The notes below the pieces were generated by a model. It made no database searches. It was given only the letters and a program-made list of their open reading frames with translations, and was not told the origin of the DNA. This document shows positions 51,198-59,939 of a stretch of DNA of 64,000 nucleotides, in pieces; position 1 is the stretch's first letter; each line of letters starts with the position of its first letter. Source of the DNA: Paraburkholderia tropica (lineage in GTDB: Bacteria; Pseudomonadota; Gammaproteobacteria; Burkholderiales; Burkholderiaceae); NCBI RefSeq assembly GCF_914484835.1, contig NZ_CAJZAR010000101.1:263928-327927 (forward strand). The letters run 5' to 3'. Both the position numbers and the translations under genes were made by a program.

Positions 51198-52595
51198 ATG
51201 TCGACTCCCACATCGGCGGAGATCGCGGCCCGCCTCGACCGGCTGCCGCCGTCGCGCACCGTCTGGACCATGGTGATCCTGCTGTCGCTCGGCGGCGTGT
51301 TCGAGTTCTACGATCTGTTCTTCACGGGCTACGTGGCGCCCGGCATGGTCCACGCGGGCCTCTTCACGCCCGAATCGCTCGGCTTCTTTTCGGCGCTCGG
51401 GCCGCTGAAGGTCGCGGGCTTCGGCACCTTCGTGTTCTCGACGTTCGCGGGGCTCTGGGTCGGCGCACTCGTGTTCGGCCAGGTCGCCGACCGCTACGGC
51501 CGACGCAAGATCTTCACCTGGTCGCTGATCTGGTACATCGTCTGCACGGCGATCATGGCGTTCCAGACCACGGGCCTCACGCTGAACATCTGGCGTTTCA
51601 TCGCGGGCATCGGCATCGGCATCGAACTCGTGACGATCGACACGTATATTTCCGAACTGATTCCGCGCGGCGAACGCGGCCGCGCCTACGCGCTCAACCA
51701 GGTCATCACGTTCAGCGCGGTGCCGGTGGTGGCGTTCCTCGCCTACGCGCTCAAGGACACGCAGCCGCTCGGCCTCGATTACTGGCGCGTCGTGATCCTG
51801 TTCGGCTCGGTGGGCGCGATCGTGGTGTGGTTCCTGCGCCGACGCATTCCCGAAAGCCCGCGCTGGCTCGCGCGCAACGGTCACGAAGCCGAGGCGGAGC
51901 GCATCGTCGCCGACATCGAGCGCCGCGTGGAAGCCGAAACCGGCGCGAAGCTGCCCGCACCCGCACCCGCCGCGCCGGAAAAAGCCGGCGCGGGCTCGCT
52001 CGCCGAAGTGCTGCGTCCGCCCTATCTGCGCCGCACGGTCATTCTCTCGATCTTCAACATGGCGCAGGTGATCGGCTTTTACGGCTTCGCCGCGTGGGTG
52101 CCGACGTTGCTGATCGAGCGCGGCATACACGTCACGCAGAGCCTTGCGTATGCGTTCGTGATCGCCATTGCGAATCCGTTCGGCCCGCTGATCGGCTATT
52201 GTTTCGCCGACAAACTCGAACGCAAGACGCAGATCGTCGGCGGCCTGCTGATCATGGCCGTGGTGATCGCGCTGTTCGCGCAGGCTTCGCAGCCCTGGCT
52301 GCTGATCGTGCTGGGCGTGCTGTTCACGCTCGCCGCGAATGTGATGTCGTATGCGTATCACGGCTATCAGGCGGAGCTGTATCCCACGCGCGTGCGGGCG
52401 CGCGCCGTGGGCTTCGTCTATTCGTGGAGCCGCATCGCGGCCGCGTTCGCGGGGCTCGCGATCGGCATTCTGCTGCATCACTACGGCGTGCCGGGCGTGG
52501 CGATGTTTATCGGCGTGTCGATGCTCGTGGGCATCGTGATGGTGCTGCTCGGACCGGCCACGCGCGGACGCTCGCTCGAAGACATCAGCCGCTAG
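51198..52595 (+). CDS. MFS transporter (sugar porter/MHS type)
   Basis: A 465-residue, 12-helix major facilitator. VFEFYDLFFTGYVAPGMV in helix 1, VADRYGRRKIFTWSL (motif A), RFIAGIGIGIELVTIDTYISELIPRGERGR split over helices 4-5, and RRRIPESPRWLARNG at the mid-loop mark the sugar-porter/metabolite:H+ symporter group. A Pro/Ala linker (LPAPAPAAPEKAGAG) joins the halves. It ends in a strong terminator and seems to be a single-gene unit. The substrate is unknown. Confidence 0.9.
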   Translation: MSTPTSAEIAARLDRLPPSRTVWTMVILLSLGGVFEFYDLFFTGYVAPGMVHAGLFTPESLGFFSALGPLKVAGFGTFVFSTFAGLWVGALVFGQVADRYGRRKIFTWSLIWYIVCTAIMAFQTTGLTLNIWRFIAGIGIGIELVTIDTYISELIPRGERGRAYALNQVITFSAVPVVAFLAYALKDTQPLGLDYWRVVILFGSVGAIVVWFLRRRIPESPRWLARNGHEAEAERIVADIERRVEAETGAKLPAPAPAAPEKAGAGSLAEVLRPPYLRRTVILSIFNMAQVIGFYGFAAWVPTLLIERGIHVTQSLAYAFVIAIANPFGPLIGYCFADKLERKTQIVGGLLIMAVVIALFAQASQPWLLIVLGVLFTLAANVMSYAYHGYQAELYPTRVRARAVGFVYSWSRIAAAFAGLAIGILLHHYGVPGVAMFIGVSMLVGIVMVLLGPATRGRSLEDISR

Positions 52596-52617
52596 ACGCA
52601 CCAGGCTGAAGCGCAAT

Positions 52618-52656
52618 AAAAAACGGCGGCGCCGCATCATGCGGGCCGCCGTTTTT
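52618..52656. terminator. Bidirectional Rho-independent terminator
   Basis: AACGGCGGC (52622-52630) pairs with GCCGCCGTT (52645-52653), extended inside by CCGC/GCGG, with an A-run on the left and T5 on the right. It separates the convergent MFS and symporter genes. Confidence 0.92.
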
Positions 52657-52707
52657 CTATCCGATACTCGCGAATGACGATTGATTCGGATTCCGTATCG
52701 AACCTGT

Positions 52708-54024
52708 TCAGGTCGTCGCGCCTTCCACCAGATCGATCGTGCCATGCGCCTGCTCGCGCGCATTCGCGAGCGCTTCGTATTCGTCCTCGCTCAGCACCGG
52801 TCCGAGCTGCCCTTCCCACTTCGTCACCACGGCGGCGGCCACGCTGTTGCCGAGCACGTTGGTGGCCGTGCGGCCCATGTCGAGGAAGGTGTCCACGCCC
52901 ATGATCAGCAACAGGCCCGCTTCGGGAATATTGAATTGCCCGAGCGTCGCGGCGATCACGACGAGCGACGCTTTCGGCACGGCCGCCATGCCCTTGCTCG
53001 TGAGCATCAGGATCGCGAGCATCGCCGCCTGATCCATGAACGACAGATGAATGCCATAAGCCTGCGCGATAAAGAGCGTGGCGAACGTGCAATAGATCAT
53101 CGAGCCGTCGAGATTGAACGAGTAGCCGAGCGGCAGCACGAAGCTCGAAATGCGGCGCGGCACGCCGCTGCGTTCGAGTTGTTCGAGCAGCTTCGGATAC
53201 GCCGATTCGCTGCTCGCCGTGCTGAACGCCAGCAGCATCGGCAGACGCACCGAACGCACGAGCCCGAACACGCGGCGGCCGAGCACGAGGCCGCCCGCGG
53301 CGACGATCGCGCACCACAGCAACACCAGCGCGCCGATGAACACGCCCATGAAGCGCCCATAACTGAGCAGCACGCCGAGCCCCTGAATGGCGACCACGTG
53401 CGCGAGTGCCGCGAATACGGCCACCGGCGCGAATGCCATGACGTAGCCCGTGACCTTGAACATCACCGACGAAATCTGTTCGAGCAGCGTGACGATACCC
53501 TTCGCCTGCTCGCCGATCGCGATGATGCCGAGGCTGAAGAACGCCGCGAACACCACGATCTGCAGGATTTCGTTCTCGGCCATCGCCTGCACGACGCTCT
53601 TGGGCACCAGGTGCGTGACGAATTCGCGGATCGAAATCGCGCCCGCCTGAATGCCGGTGGCCGCGTGCGAATCGGGCAGCGGCAGATTCAGGCCCGCGCC
53701 CGGTTGCAGCCAGTTCGCGACGACCGCGCCCAGCAGCAGCGAAACAAAGGTCGCGCCGATAAACCACGCGAGCGTGCGCACGCCCACGCGCCCGACCGCC
53801 TTCGCGTCGCCCATCTTCGCGACGCCCACCACGAGCGTGGTGAACACAAGCGGCGCGACGATCATCTTGATGAGCCGCAGGAACAGGTCGGTGACGAGCG
53901 CGAAGCCGTCGGCGACCGATTTGAGGCTTTGCGCGTCGCCAATCGCGCGATGGCAGCCGTAACCTACGGCGATCCCCAATAGCATGCCGATCACGATCCA
54001 GCCGGTCAGCTTCATACGTTTCAT
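52708..54024 (-). CDS. DAACS-family dicarboxylate/glutamate:cation symporter
   Basis: A 438-residue inner-membrane carrier. The family motifs are intact: STASSESAYPKLLEQLE, YSFNLDGSMIYCTFATLFIA, MLTSKGMAAVPKASLVVIAATL and the helix 8 DTFLDMGRTATNVLGNS. The last carries the substrate-coordinating Asp/Arg/Asn, and the Arg suggests acidic amino acids or C4-dicarboxylates. ATG 54024 follows AGGAGT. It is a second, clearly distinct paralogue of the carrier at 3.5-4.9 kb. No partner gene is adjacent. Confidence 0.93.
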   Translation of the reverse strand: MKRMKLTGWIVIGMLLGIAVGYGCHRAIGDAQSLKSVADGFALVTDLFLRLIKMIVAPLVFTTLVVGVAKMGDAKAVGRVGVRTLAWFIGATFVSLLLGAVVANWLQPGAGLNLPLPDSHAATGIQAGAISIREFVTHLVPKSVVQAMAENEILQIVVFAAFFSLGIIAIGEQAKGIVTLLEQISSVMFKVTGYVMAFAPVAVFAALAHVVAIQGLGVLLSYGRFMGVFIGALVLLWCAIVAAGGLVLGRRVFGLVRSVRLPMLLAFSTASSESAYPKLLEQLERSGVPRRISSFVLPLGYSFNLDGSMIYCTFATLFIAQAYGIHLSFMDQAAMLAILMLTSKGMAAVPKASLVVIAATLGQFNIPEAGLLLIMGVDTFLDMGRTATNVLGNSVAAAVVTKWEGQLGPVLSEDEYEALANAREQAHGTIDLVEGATT

Positions 54025-54191
54025 TGCGACACTCCTTTCTGGCCCCTTCAACGAGCGGCCGGCAACAGGCTTACAAATCCATTTGTTGCCGTACTGTACT
54101 TCGTTGCACCATATGTTGCAAACTTGTCAAAAACCCTGGTGTTGGGGGCTCAGCTTTGGTGAGACGCAAACGGCTGCCAAAGCACCTGCCG
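54025..54191. promoter_or_regulatory. Promoter region of the symporter gene
   Basis: This 167-base spacer is AT-richer than its surroundings. It holds a TTGCA direct repeat near 54103-54119 and a CAACA/TTGTTG dyad near 54063-54090. These are plausible operators, but no regulator gene is adjacent. Confidence 0.35.
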
Positions 54192-54479
54192 TTAGCCATG
54201 GCGATGCCAGGTTTCGAACACCTTGTTTTGAATCGGGCTTAACGGCATCAAGCAGCGCTCGCCATGCTCGTCGGCAGTCTTGAACGGGTCCGCATGATTC
54301 ATCCACTCGCAAGATGCGCAGGCATCCACGACGCGCGAGACGCGCGTACCGTCACCGTTCCTTTGAGGGGGTTGCAGCGTAGAGCCGCGCAAAAAAATGA
54401 CGCGCCAAAGCTTCACCCAGATGTTCCGATAGAGTGCCAAGCAAACCACGGATGGGAATAGCGCTTGCAGGCGTGCCAT
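54192..54479 (-). CDS. Small hypothetical protein with atypical codon use (95 aa)
   Basis: A 95-residue open frame that starts 7 bases after the binding-protein stop. The C-terminal half has a regular, protein-like pattern with three Cys and several His (ACASCEWMNHADPF, EHGERCLMP, KVFETWHRHG), so a small metal-binding fold is possible. Its codons (ttt, tta, agg, cta) and lower GC differ from the neighbours, which hints at horizontal origin or a remnant. No strong ribosome site is visible. It may be real but is not certain. Confidence 0.45.
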   Translation of the reverse strand: MARLQALFPSVVCLALYRNIWVKLWRVIFLRGSTLQPPQRNGDGTRVSRVVDACASCEWMNHADPFKTADEHGERCLMPLSPIQNKVFETWHRHG

Positions 54480-54485
54480 TTCGCT

Positions 54486-56138
54486 TCACTGTAACGAGAC
54501 GCCATCGAACCGATGGCTTCCCAACGGCGAAAACACCAGCCCCTCCACGCGCTTCGAGGCCGGTAGCGACACGATCGAATGCGCGATCGGCGTGAACGGC
54601 ACCTGCTGCTTGAAGATCACCTGCGCCCGCTCATAGAGCGCGGTTCGCTCCTTCAGGTTAGCGTCCGAGCGCGCCTTCTCGATGAGCGTATTGAACGAAG
54701 CGTCGCACCATTTCGACACGTTGCTGCCATGCACGGCGTCGCAACCAAGCAGCGCACCGAGCCAGTTGTCAGGGTCGCCATTGTCGCCCGACCAGCCGTA
54801 TAGCAGCGTATCGTGCTCGCCCGCCAGCTTTGCGCGACGGTTGTATTCACCCCATTCGTAACTCACGATCTTCGCGCGCACGCCGATCTTCGCCCAATCC
54901 TGCTGAATCAGCTGTGCCATCAATTGCGCATTCGGGTTGTACGGCCGCTGCACCGGCATGGCCCAAAGCGTGATTTCGAATCCATCCGGCAAGCCCGCTT
55001 GCGCGAGCAACGCCCGCGCTTTCGCGGGATCGTAGGGCGCGTCCCTGAGCGTGTCGTTGTACGACCATTGAGCGGGCGGCATCGGATTCGTCGCGGACTT
55101 TGCATTGCCTGCGAACACAGCGCGGATGATCGCGGGCTTGTCGATCGCCATGTCGAGCGCGCGCCTAACGTCCACGCGGTCGAGCGGTGCATGCTGCGTG
55201 TTGTACGCGACGAAACCCACGTTGAATCCCACGCCCGACACGACCTTCAGCGCCGGATTGCGCCGGATGACCTCGATATCGGCGGGACGTGGAAACACCG
55301 ACACCTGGCACTCGCCGCTCGCGAGTTTCTGCACGCGCACGGCGGGATCCGGCGTGATCGCGAACACGAGATGAGCGAGCTTGACGTCCTCGGGCCGCCA
55401 ATAGTCCGGGTTGCCATCGAAGCGGATCAGCGCGTCCTTCTGGTATGAGCGGAACACAAACGGACCGGTGCCCACCGGCAACTGGTTGATGTCGGCCTCG
55501 CGATGCGCAGCGCTCAACTGCGCGGCGTATTCGGCGGACAGAATCGACGCGAAGCTCATCGCAAGATTGCGCACGAAAATCACGTCGGGCGTCTTGAGGT
55601 CGAAGCGAACGGTGTAGTCGTCGAGCCTTTCGATGTTCGCGATATTCTTGTCGAATCCCAGATCGCTGAAATAAGGGAAAGTCGCGGGATACGCCTTGCG
55701 AAACGGCATCTGCGGATCACGCATGCGATTGAACGTGAAAAGCACATCGTCGGCGTTGAATTCGCGCGTGGGCTTGAACCACGCGGTCGTCTGGAACTTC
55801 ACGCCGTGACGCAGATGAAACGTGTAGACGCGTTGATCGGGCGAACTGTCCCAACTCGTCGCAAGGCCGGGCTCCAGATCCAGTGTGCCGTTGCGGAACT
55901 GCACCAGCTCGTTGTACACGGTATAGGTGCTGGCGTCGAAATCGGTGCTGGTGGTGTGCTGGCCGGGATCGAATCCCGCAGGGCTGCCTTCGCTGCAAAA
56001 TACGAGCGTGCCTTTGGGCGCGGCGTGGGCCGCTAGCGGCGCAGCGAATAGCGCGGCGATGCAGGCAAGCGTTGTTGCGAACGACGCAGCAACATGGCGG
56101 CGACGCGAGCATGCGCGGCGAGTAAGGCACAAGGACAT
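54486..56138 (-). CDS. Family 5 (DppA-like) peptide-binding protein
   Basis: A 550-residue periplasmic binding protein with a signal peptide (FATTLACIAALFAAPLAAHA). The mature start KGTLVFCSEGSPAGFDPGQ, then LATSWDSSPDQRVYTFHLR, the DPDNWLGALLGCDAVHGSNV region and the closing segment ASKRVEGLVFSPLGSHRF match DppA-type dipeptide/haem-binding proteins closely. ATG 56138 fits the signal peptide; GTG 56183 is a longer option. No dppBCDF genes follow. It ends the long minus-strand cluster and may supply peptides or S-conjugated dipeptides to transporter parts encoded elsewhere. Confidence 0.9.
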   Translation of the reverse strand: MSLCLTRRACSRRRHVAASFATTLACIAALFAAPLAAHAAPKGTLVFCSEGSPAGFDPGQHTTSTDFDASTYTVYNELVQFRNGTLDLEPGLATSWDSSPDQRVYTFHLRHGVKFQTTAWFKPTREFNADDVLFTFNRMRDPQMPFRKAYPATFPYFSDLGFDKNIANIERLDDYTVRFDLKTPDVIFVRNLAMSFASILSAEYAAQLSAAHREADINQLPVGTGPFVFRSYQKDALIRFDGNPDYWRPEDVKLAHLVFAITPDPAVRVQKLASGECQVSVFPRPADIEVIRRNPALKVVSGVGFNVGFVAYNTQHAPLDRVDVRRALDMAIDKPAIIRAVFAGNAKSATNPMPPAQWSYNDTLRDAPYDPAKARALLAQAGLPDGFEITLWAMPVQRPYNPNAQLMAQLIQQDWAKIGVRAKIVSYEWGEYNRRAKLAGEHDTLLYGWSGDNGDPDNWLGALLGCDAVHGSNVSKWCDASFNTLIEKARSDANLKERTALYERAQVIFKQQVPFTPIAHSIVSLPASKRVEGLVFSPLGSHRFDGVSLQ

Positions 56139-56190
56139 GACGCGGTCCGCATGAAAGAGTGACGGGATACAACCGGCAGGCACCGCGGTA

Positions 56191-56457
56191 TCAGCCGCCT
56201 GCTTTCAGGCGCACCACCGCGACTCGATCGGGCGATGCGCTTTCGTGAAAGAGATCGTCGAGATATTGGGCGAGTTCGTCGGCTTCGATAAAAGCCGGAA
56301 TCACGAAATCCGCGTGGCGGCGTTTTCCGTCTTCGCCGACGAACCAGGCCTGCCACGCGTCGCGCACTTTCGCCACGGCAACGATACGGCCAAAGACATC
56401 GAAGCGATGCACGTCCGCCGTGCGTTCGCTTACTGGCAATTCAACACGCGCAGTCAT
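56191..56457 (-). CDS. Conserved small protein, DUF7661-like
   Basis: An 88-residue soluble protein (RFDVFGRIVAVAKVRDAWQ; RRHADFVIPAFIEADELAQYL; DLFHE). The pattern recalls short proteins annotated DUF7661, though I rely on memory for that name. Its ATG overlaps the stop of the GNAT gene (ATGA, 56457-56454), so the two are translated together. No function is known. Confidence 0.75.
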   Translation of the reverse strand: MTARVELPVSERTADVHRFDVFGRIVAVAKVRDAWQAWFVGEDGKRRHADFVIPAFIEADELAQYLDDLFHESASPDRVAVVRLKAGG

Positions 56458-57008
56458 GAGCGTGAGCCACGCGTGAGCAGCTTTTCAAAGTGGTATCCCG
56501 GCGGCGCATCCTCGCCGAAATCATGCGCCGAAAGCAAGGTATAACCGCTATGCGTATAGAGCGAAATAGCTTCCGGCTGCCGTGGCCCCGTGCCGAGAAA
56601 GACGCGCGTATAACCGAGACGCGCGGCCTCGTTCTCCAGTTCGCCGAGCACGCGCCGTGCAAGCCCCTGGCGGCGCAATGCGCGGCTCGCCCAGATGCGC
56701 TTGAACTCGGCCGTGCCCGAATCGGCATGCGGCATGAACGCGCCGCCCGCCACCGCCGTCTCTCCGCGCAGCAGCAGCACGAACGCGCCCTTGGGCGGCG
56801 CGAACAGCTCGTCGGCGTAGCGCGTCATTTCATTGCGCAGTTCCTGCGCCGGAATCACATCCTCGTAACGGCTGCGGTATTCGTATTCCAGTTCCTCGAA
56901 CAAAGGCCGCGCGCGCGGATCGCGCACCGACACGCGTTCGAAACGCTCATCCAGCGCGGATGAAATGGCGATGTCGTCGAATGTCTCGATGCGTTCGCGT
57001 TTGCCCAT
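56454..57008 (-). CDS. GNAT-family N-acetyltransferase
   Basis: A 184-residue acetyltransferase. The acetyl-CoA pyrophosphate loop is RRQGLARRVLGELENEA (motif A, R/Q-x-x-G-x-A), preceded by strand AEFKRIWASRAL and followed by TRVFLGTGPRQPEAISLYTHSGY. ATG 57008 starts a normal-length protein. In the cluster it lies 41 bases after an M20 amidohydrolase gene and downstream of two flavin monooxygenases and an amino-acid ABC system. It could N-acetylate an imported amino-acid conjugate, as SnaA does in Bacillus; that role is inferred. Confidence 0.88.
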   Translation of the reverse strand: MGKRERIETFDDIAISSALDERFERVSVRDPRARPLFEELEYEYRSRYEDVIPAQELRNEMTRYADELFAPPKGAFVLLLRGETAVAGGAFMPHADSGTAEFKRIWASRALRRQGLARRVLGELENEAARLGYTRVFLGTGPRQPEAISLYTHSGYTLLSAHDFGEDAPPGYHFEKLLTRGSRS

Positions 57009-57049
57009 GATGTCGTCGTCTCCGGGTGTTGTTGGGATGCCTGTCACGT

Positions 57050-58309
57050 TCACACCGATACCGCCGCGCGTTCCGCCTCGGCGGCCAGCCCATCGTCCGC
57101 TTCGAGGCTGCGAATCACGCTGCGCAAGAAACGCTCGCCGCTCGCGAGTTGATCGAGCGAAACGTATTCGTTGGCGCGATGTGCCTGTTCGATATGGCCC
57201 GGCCCGCACACCACGGTTGGAATCCCCGCCTGCGCGAACAGACCCGCTTCCGTACCGTAGGCAACCTTGCGGCGCTCGCGTTCGCCAGTCAGCGCGCGCA
57301 CGAGTTGCGTGATCGCCGCCTCCTCGGCAGCATCGAGTCCCGGCGACGACGAGAGCCGCTCGAATTCGATCGCCGCCGCTGGATGCTCCGCGCGCATCTG
57401 CGGCAGCAGCGTCTCGCGCGCCCACGACTCGATGCGCCCAATCACCGTCTCGGGCGCCACGTTCGGCAGATTGCGGAATTCGAACGAGAAGCGACATTCG
57501 GCGGGCACGGTGTTGATCGCGTTGCCACCCTCGATCAGGCTCGTTTGCGCGGTGGTGAACGGTACGTCGAAGAGTTCATCGAACGGCCCATGCGCGCGGA
57601 ATTGATCGGCGATTTCGCGGATATGGCAAATCAGGCGCGCGGCGTATTCGATCGCATTCAGCCCCTTCGGCGTCAGCGAGGAATGCGCCGCATGACCGCG
57701 CACGCAGCAGCGATACGTGTGTATGCCCTTGTGCGCGATCACCGTGCGCATGCCGGTCGGTTCGCCGACGATGCAGCCTGCCGGCCGCACGCCGCGCCGC
57801 CGCAGATCGGCGATCAGATGCGGCGCGCCCACGCAGCCGATTTCCTCGTCGTATGAAAGCGCGAAATGCAGCGGCTGCGCGAGGCGCGTCTCGCGAATGT
57901 GCGGCAGCAGCGAAAGCGCCGTACCGATAAACCCTTTCATGTCGCAGGTGCCGCGGCCAAACAGACGGCCTTCGCGCACCTCGGGCGCGAACGGATCGCT
58001 GTCCCATTGCTGCCCTGCCACCGGCACGACGTCGGTGTGCCCCGAGAGCACGATGCCGCCATCGCGCGCGCCGTCGTGCGCGGGCACGGTGGCGAAGAGA
58101 TTGGCCCAGCCCGCGCGCCGGTCGTGGACCAGCGTCGCCTCGATGCCGTGGCGCGCGAGTTCGTCGCGCACGGTCTCGATCAGGCCGAGATTCGGCAGAT
58201 GGCTCGTCGTGTCGATGGACACCAGGCGGCGCACCCAGTCGAGCGCGGCGGGCGAAGATTCATTCGGCGCGGCCGCCAGTGCGTCGCCGGACGATACGAA
58301 GTTGGACAT
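57050..58309 (-). CDS. M20 deacylase, acetylornithine deacetylase (ArgE) type
   Basis: A 419-residue zinc metallopeptidase-fold amidohydrolase. The first metal motif is LSGHTDVVP (His-x-Asp), followed by FGRGTCDMKGF, the catalytic SYDEEIGCVG (Glu-Glu), and CGPGHIEQAHRANEYV with the last His ligand. The dimerisation domain lies at about 190-305. Sequence-wise it belongs to the ArgE group, but beta-proteobacteria usually make arginine through ArgJ. The neighbours (GNAT, flavin monooxygenases, amino-acid ABC) point to deacetylating another N-acetyl amino acid, as SndA does for S-substituted cysteines. Confidence 0.9.
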   Translation of the reverse strand: MSNFVSSGDALAAAPNESSPAALDWVRRLVSIDTTSHLPNLGLIETVRDELARHGIEATLVHDRRAGWANLFATVPAHDGARDGGIVLSGHTDVVPVAGQQWDSDPFAPEVREGRLFGRGTCDMKGFIGTALSLLPHIRETRLAQPLHFALSYDEEIGCVGAPHLIADLRRRGVRPAGCIVGEPTGMRTVIAHKGIHTYRCCVRGHAAHSSLTPKGLNAIEYAARLICHIREIADQFRAHGPFDELFDVPFTTAQTSLIEGGNAINTVPAECRFSFEFRNLPNVAPETVIGRIESWARETLLPQMRAEHPAAAIEFERLSSSPGLDAAEEAAITQLVRALTGERERRKVAYGTEAGLFAQAGIPTVVCGPGHIEQAHRANEYVSLDQLASGERFLRSVIRSLEADDGLAAEAERAAVSV

Positions 58310-58359
58310 CGTGAATTCCTGAAGACGGACTGCGGGGGCTGGTCAGCACGCGCGCAGAC

Positions 58360-58704
58360 TCAATGCACTTTCGGAAAGCCGTGGCGCTCGGCGAGCAGTG
58401 CAAGAATGCGCTGCGGATCGTTGACGAAGCGACGCTCGCCGAGCGTTTGCGCGTCCTCGGGCGGTGCCTGCTCGTCGCCGAACACGAGCACGGGCAGGCC
58501 CTGATGCGCCTCGTCGAGCACCGCGACGACCGCGGGGCGCGGCCGCGCGAACGCTACGCGCTTCACGTCGAGACGCGCCACACGTGCGGGATCGCTCGCG
58601 AGCAGCCCTTCGATCGGCGCGCCGTGCGGGCAGATGAAACGTTCGCCGGGATGGGCGGGATCGGCGAAACCGGGTTCGAGCAGAATCAGAAGGTCACGGC
58701 TCAT
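58360..58704 (-). CDS. DUF3088-family protein
   Basis: A 114-residue protein starting RDLLILLEPGFADPAHPGERFICPHG, with one Cys in a thioredoxin-like position (ICPHGAPIEGLL) and a C-terminal FVNDPQRILALLAERHGFP. This matches the DUF3088 pattern I know from Burkholderia and Pseudomonas. The fold may be thioredoxin- or glutaredoxin-like, which would suit a sulfur pathway, but no activity is established. It lies 50 bases before the M20 gene in the cluster. Confidence 0.82.
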   Translation of the reverse strand: MSRDLLILLEPGFADPAHPGERFICPHGAPIEGLLASDPARVARLDVKRVAFARPRPAVVAVLDEAHQGLPVLVFGDEQAPPEDAQTLGERRFVNDPQRILALLAERHGFPKVH

Positions 58705-58831
58705 GCTGGATTGAATCCCTCGTTGGATTGATCAGGATAGTTAATGATTTTCATGGGGGTGTTCGCGTATCGCAACCAGCGTTTCGCGAAAACGTTATGC
58801 ACGGCGATACTAAGACGGGCCTAAGCCACCA

Positions 58832-59908
58832 CTAGGCCACTTCGCGGCGATCGCGCACCCCGTCCGGCGAAGCGACATCGACCCGCCGCGCGTCATGCGC
58901 GCGCCATCCGAGCCGTGGCGCAACGCGCGCGGCTACATCGTCCAGAATCTGCCGATAGTGCTCGAACGGCAGGTCGTACGGCAATTCGAGGCGCAGCTCG
59001 CTCACCTCGGCCAGCACGGGATCGGCCTGAAGCGCGTCGACGATTTCTTCCGCGCTACCGACCAGATCCGGCGCGAACAGCGTGCGCCGCTCGCCGTGCG
59101 GCATCAGCGTGCGCGCATGACGGCTCGCGGCATACGCACGGTAAAACTCGCGCGTGGCGGCGCTCGCGCTGTCGAACGGCACGATCACGCGGCCCAGCGC
59201 AATGCGCGGCGGCCGCGCGTCACTCCAGTTCGCTCGATACGCAGCGATCTGCTGCAACTGCGCCTCGCGAAAATCGTCGGTGCCCTCGCCCGCCGTGATG
59301 TTGCCGATCAGCAGATTGAAGCCGTTGCGGCTCGCCCATTCGACCGAGCGCAGCGAACCGCCGCCGTACCAGAGACGCTCGGTGAGCCCGGCCGCGTACG
59401 GCGTCACGCGCGGACGCACGCGGCCCGCCGCCGACTCGACGAACGTGTCGGTATCGCCAAGCCAGTCGCCCGCGAGGTTCTGGCGCAACCGCGCAATACG
59501 CGCATATGAAAAGTCGATTTGCTGCGGATCGGCGTCGAACAGGCGCTCGCCGAGCAAGGCGCCATGCCCCGGCGCACCCGCGCTCAGGCCCACGTTCAGC
59601 CGCCCGCGCGACAGCACATCGACACTCGCGAGATCTTCCGCGAGCCGGAACGGGTTTTCATAGCCCATCTGAATCACCGCCGCGCCGAGACCGATGCGCG
59701 TGGTGCGCTGGCTCGCCGCCGCGAGAAATGTCGCCGCCGAGGACACCGCGCGTTCGAGATGCCGCTGGCGCACCCAGGCGCTGTCGTAGCCGAGCGCTTC
59801 GCCCACGGCGAACAGGTCGAGCGATTGCTCGATTCCTTCGAGCGGCGCGTCGTCGCGATAATTGCCGGGCGTGAGGAACGCCAGGTGGTCGATCCGAATG
59901 GCGGCCAT
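58832..59908 (-). CDS. LLM-class flavin-dependent oxidoreductase (luciferase-like)
   Basis: A 358-residue bacterial-luciferase-fold oxidoreductase that uses reduced FMN supplied by a partner reductase. Typical segments are ESLDLFAVGEALGYDSAWV-like (here QSLDLFAVGEALGYDSAWV), RTTRIGLGAAVIQMGYENPFRLAEDLASVD split over strands 3-4, and GRLNVGLSAGAPG. It begins 31 bases after the binding-protein gene. Together with the NtaA-like gene at the right edge it gives the cluster two flavin monooxygenases, as in the Bacillus CmoO/CmoJ set. It is likely to oxidise an S- or N-alkyl substrate. Confidence 0.92.
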   Translation of the reverse strand: MAAIRIDHLAFLTPGNYRDDAPLEGIEQSLDLFAVGEALGYDSAWVRQRHLERAVSSAATFLAAASQRTTRIGLGAAVIQMGYENPFRLAEDLASVDVLSRGRLNVGLSAGAPGHGALLGERLFDADPQQIDFSYARIARLRQNLAGDWLGDTDTFVESAAGRVRPRVTPYAAGLTERLWYGGGSLRSVEWASRNGFNLLIGNITAGEGTDDFREAQLQQIAAYRANWSDARPPRIALGRVIVPFDSASAATREFYRAYAASRHARTLMPHGERRTLFAPDLVGSAEEIVDALQADPVLAEVSELRLELPYDLPFEHYRQILDDVAARVAPRLGWRAHDARRVDVASPDGVRDRREVA

Positions 59909-59939
59909 GCCGTCTCCATAGAAGCCGCGAACCGCGCGC

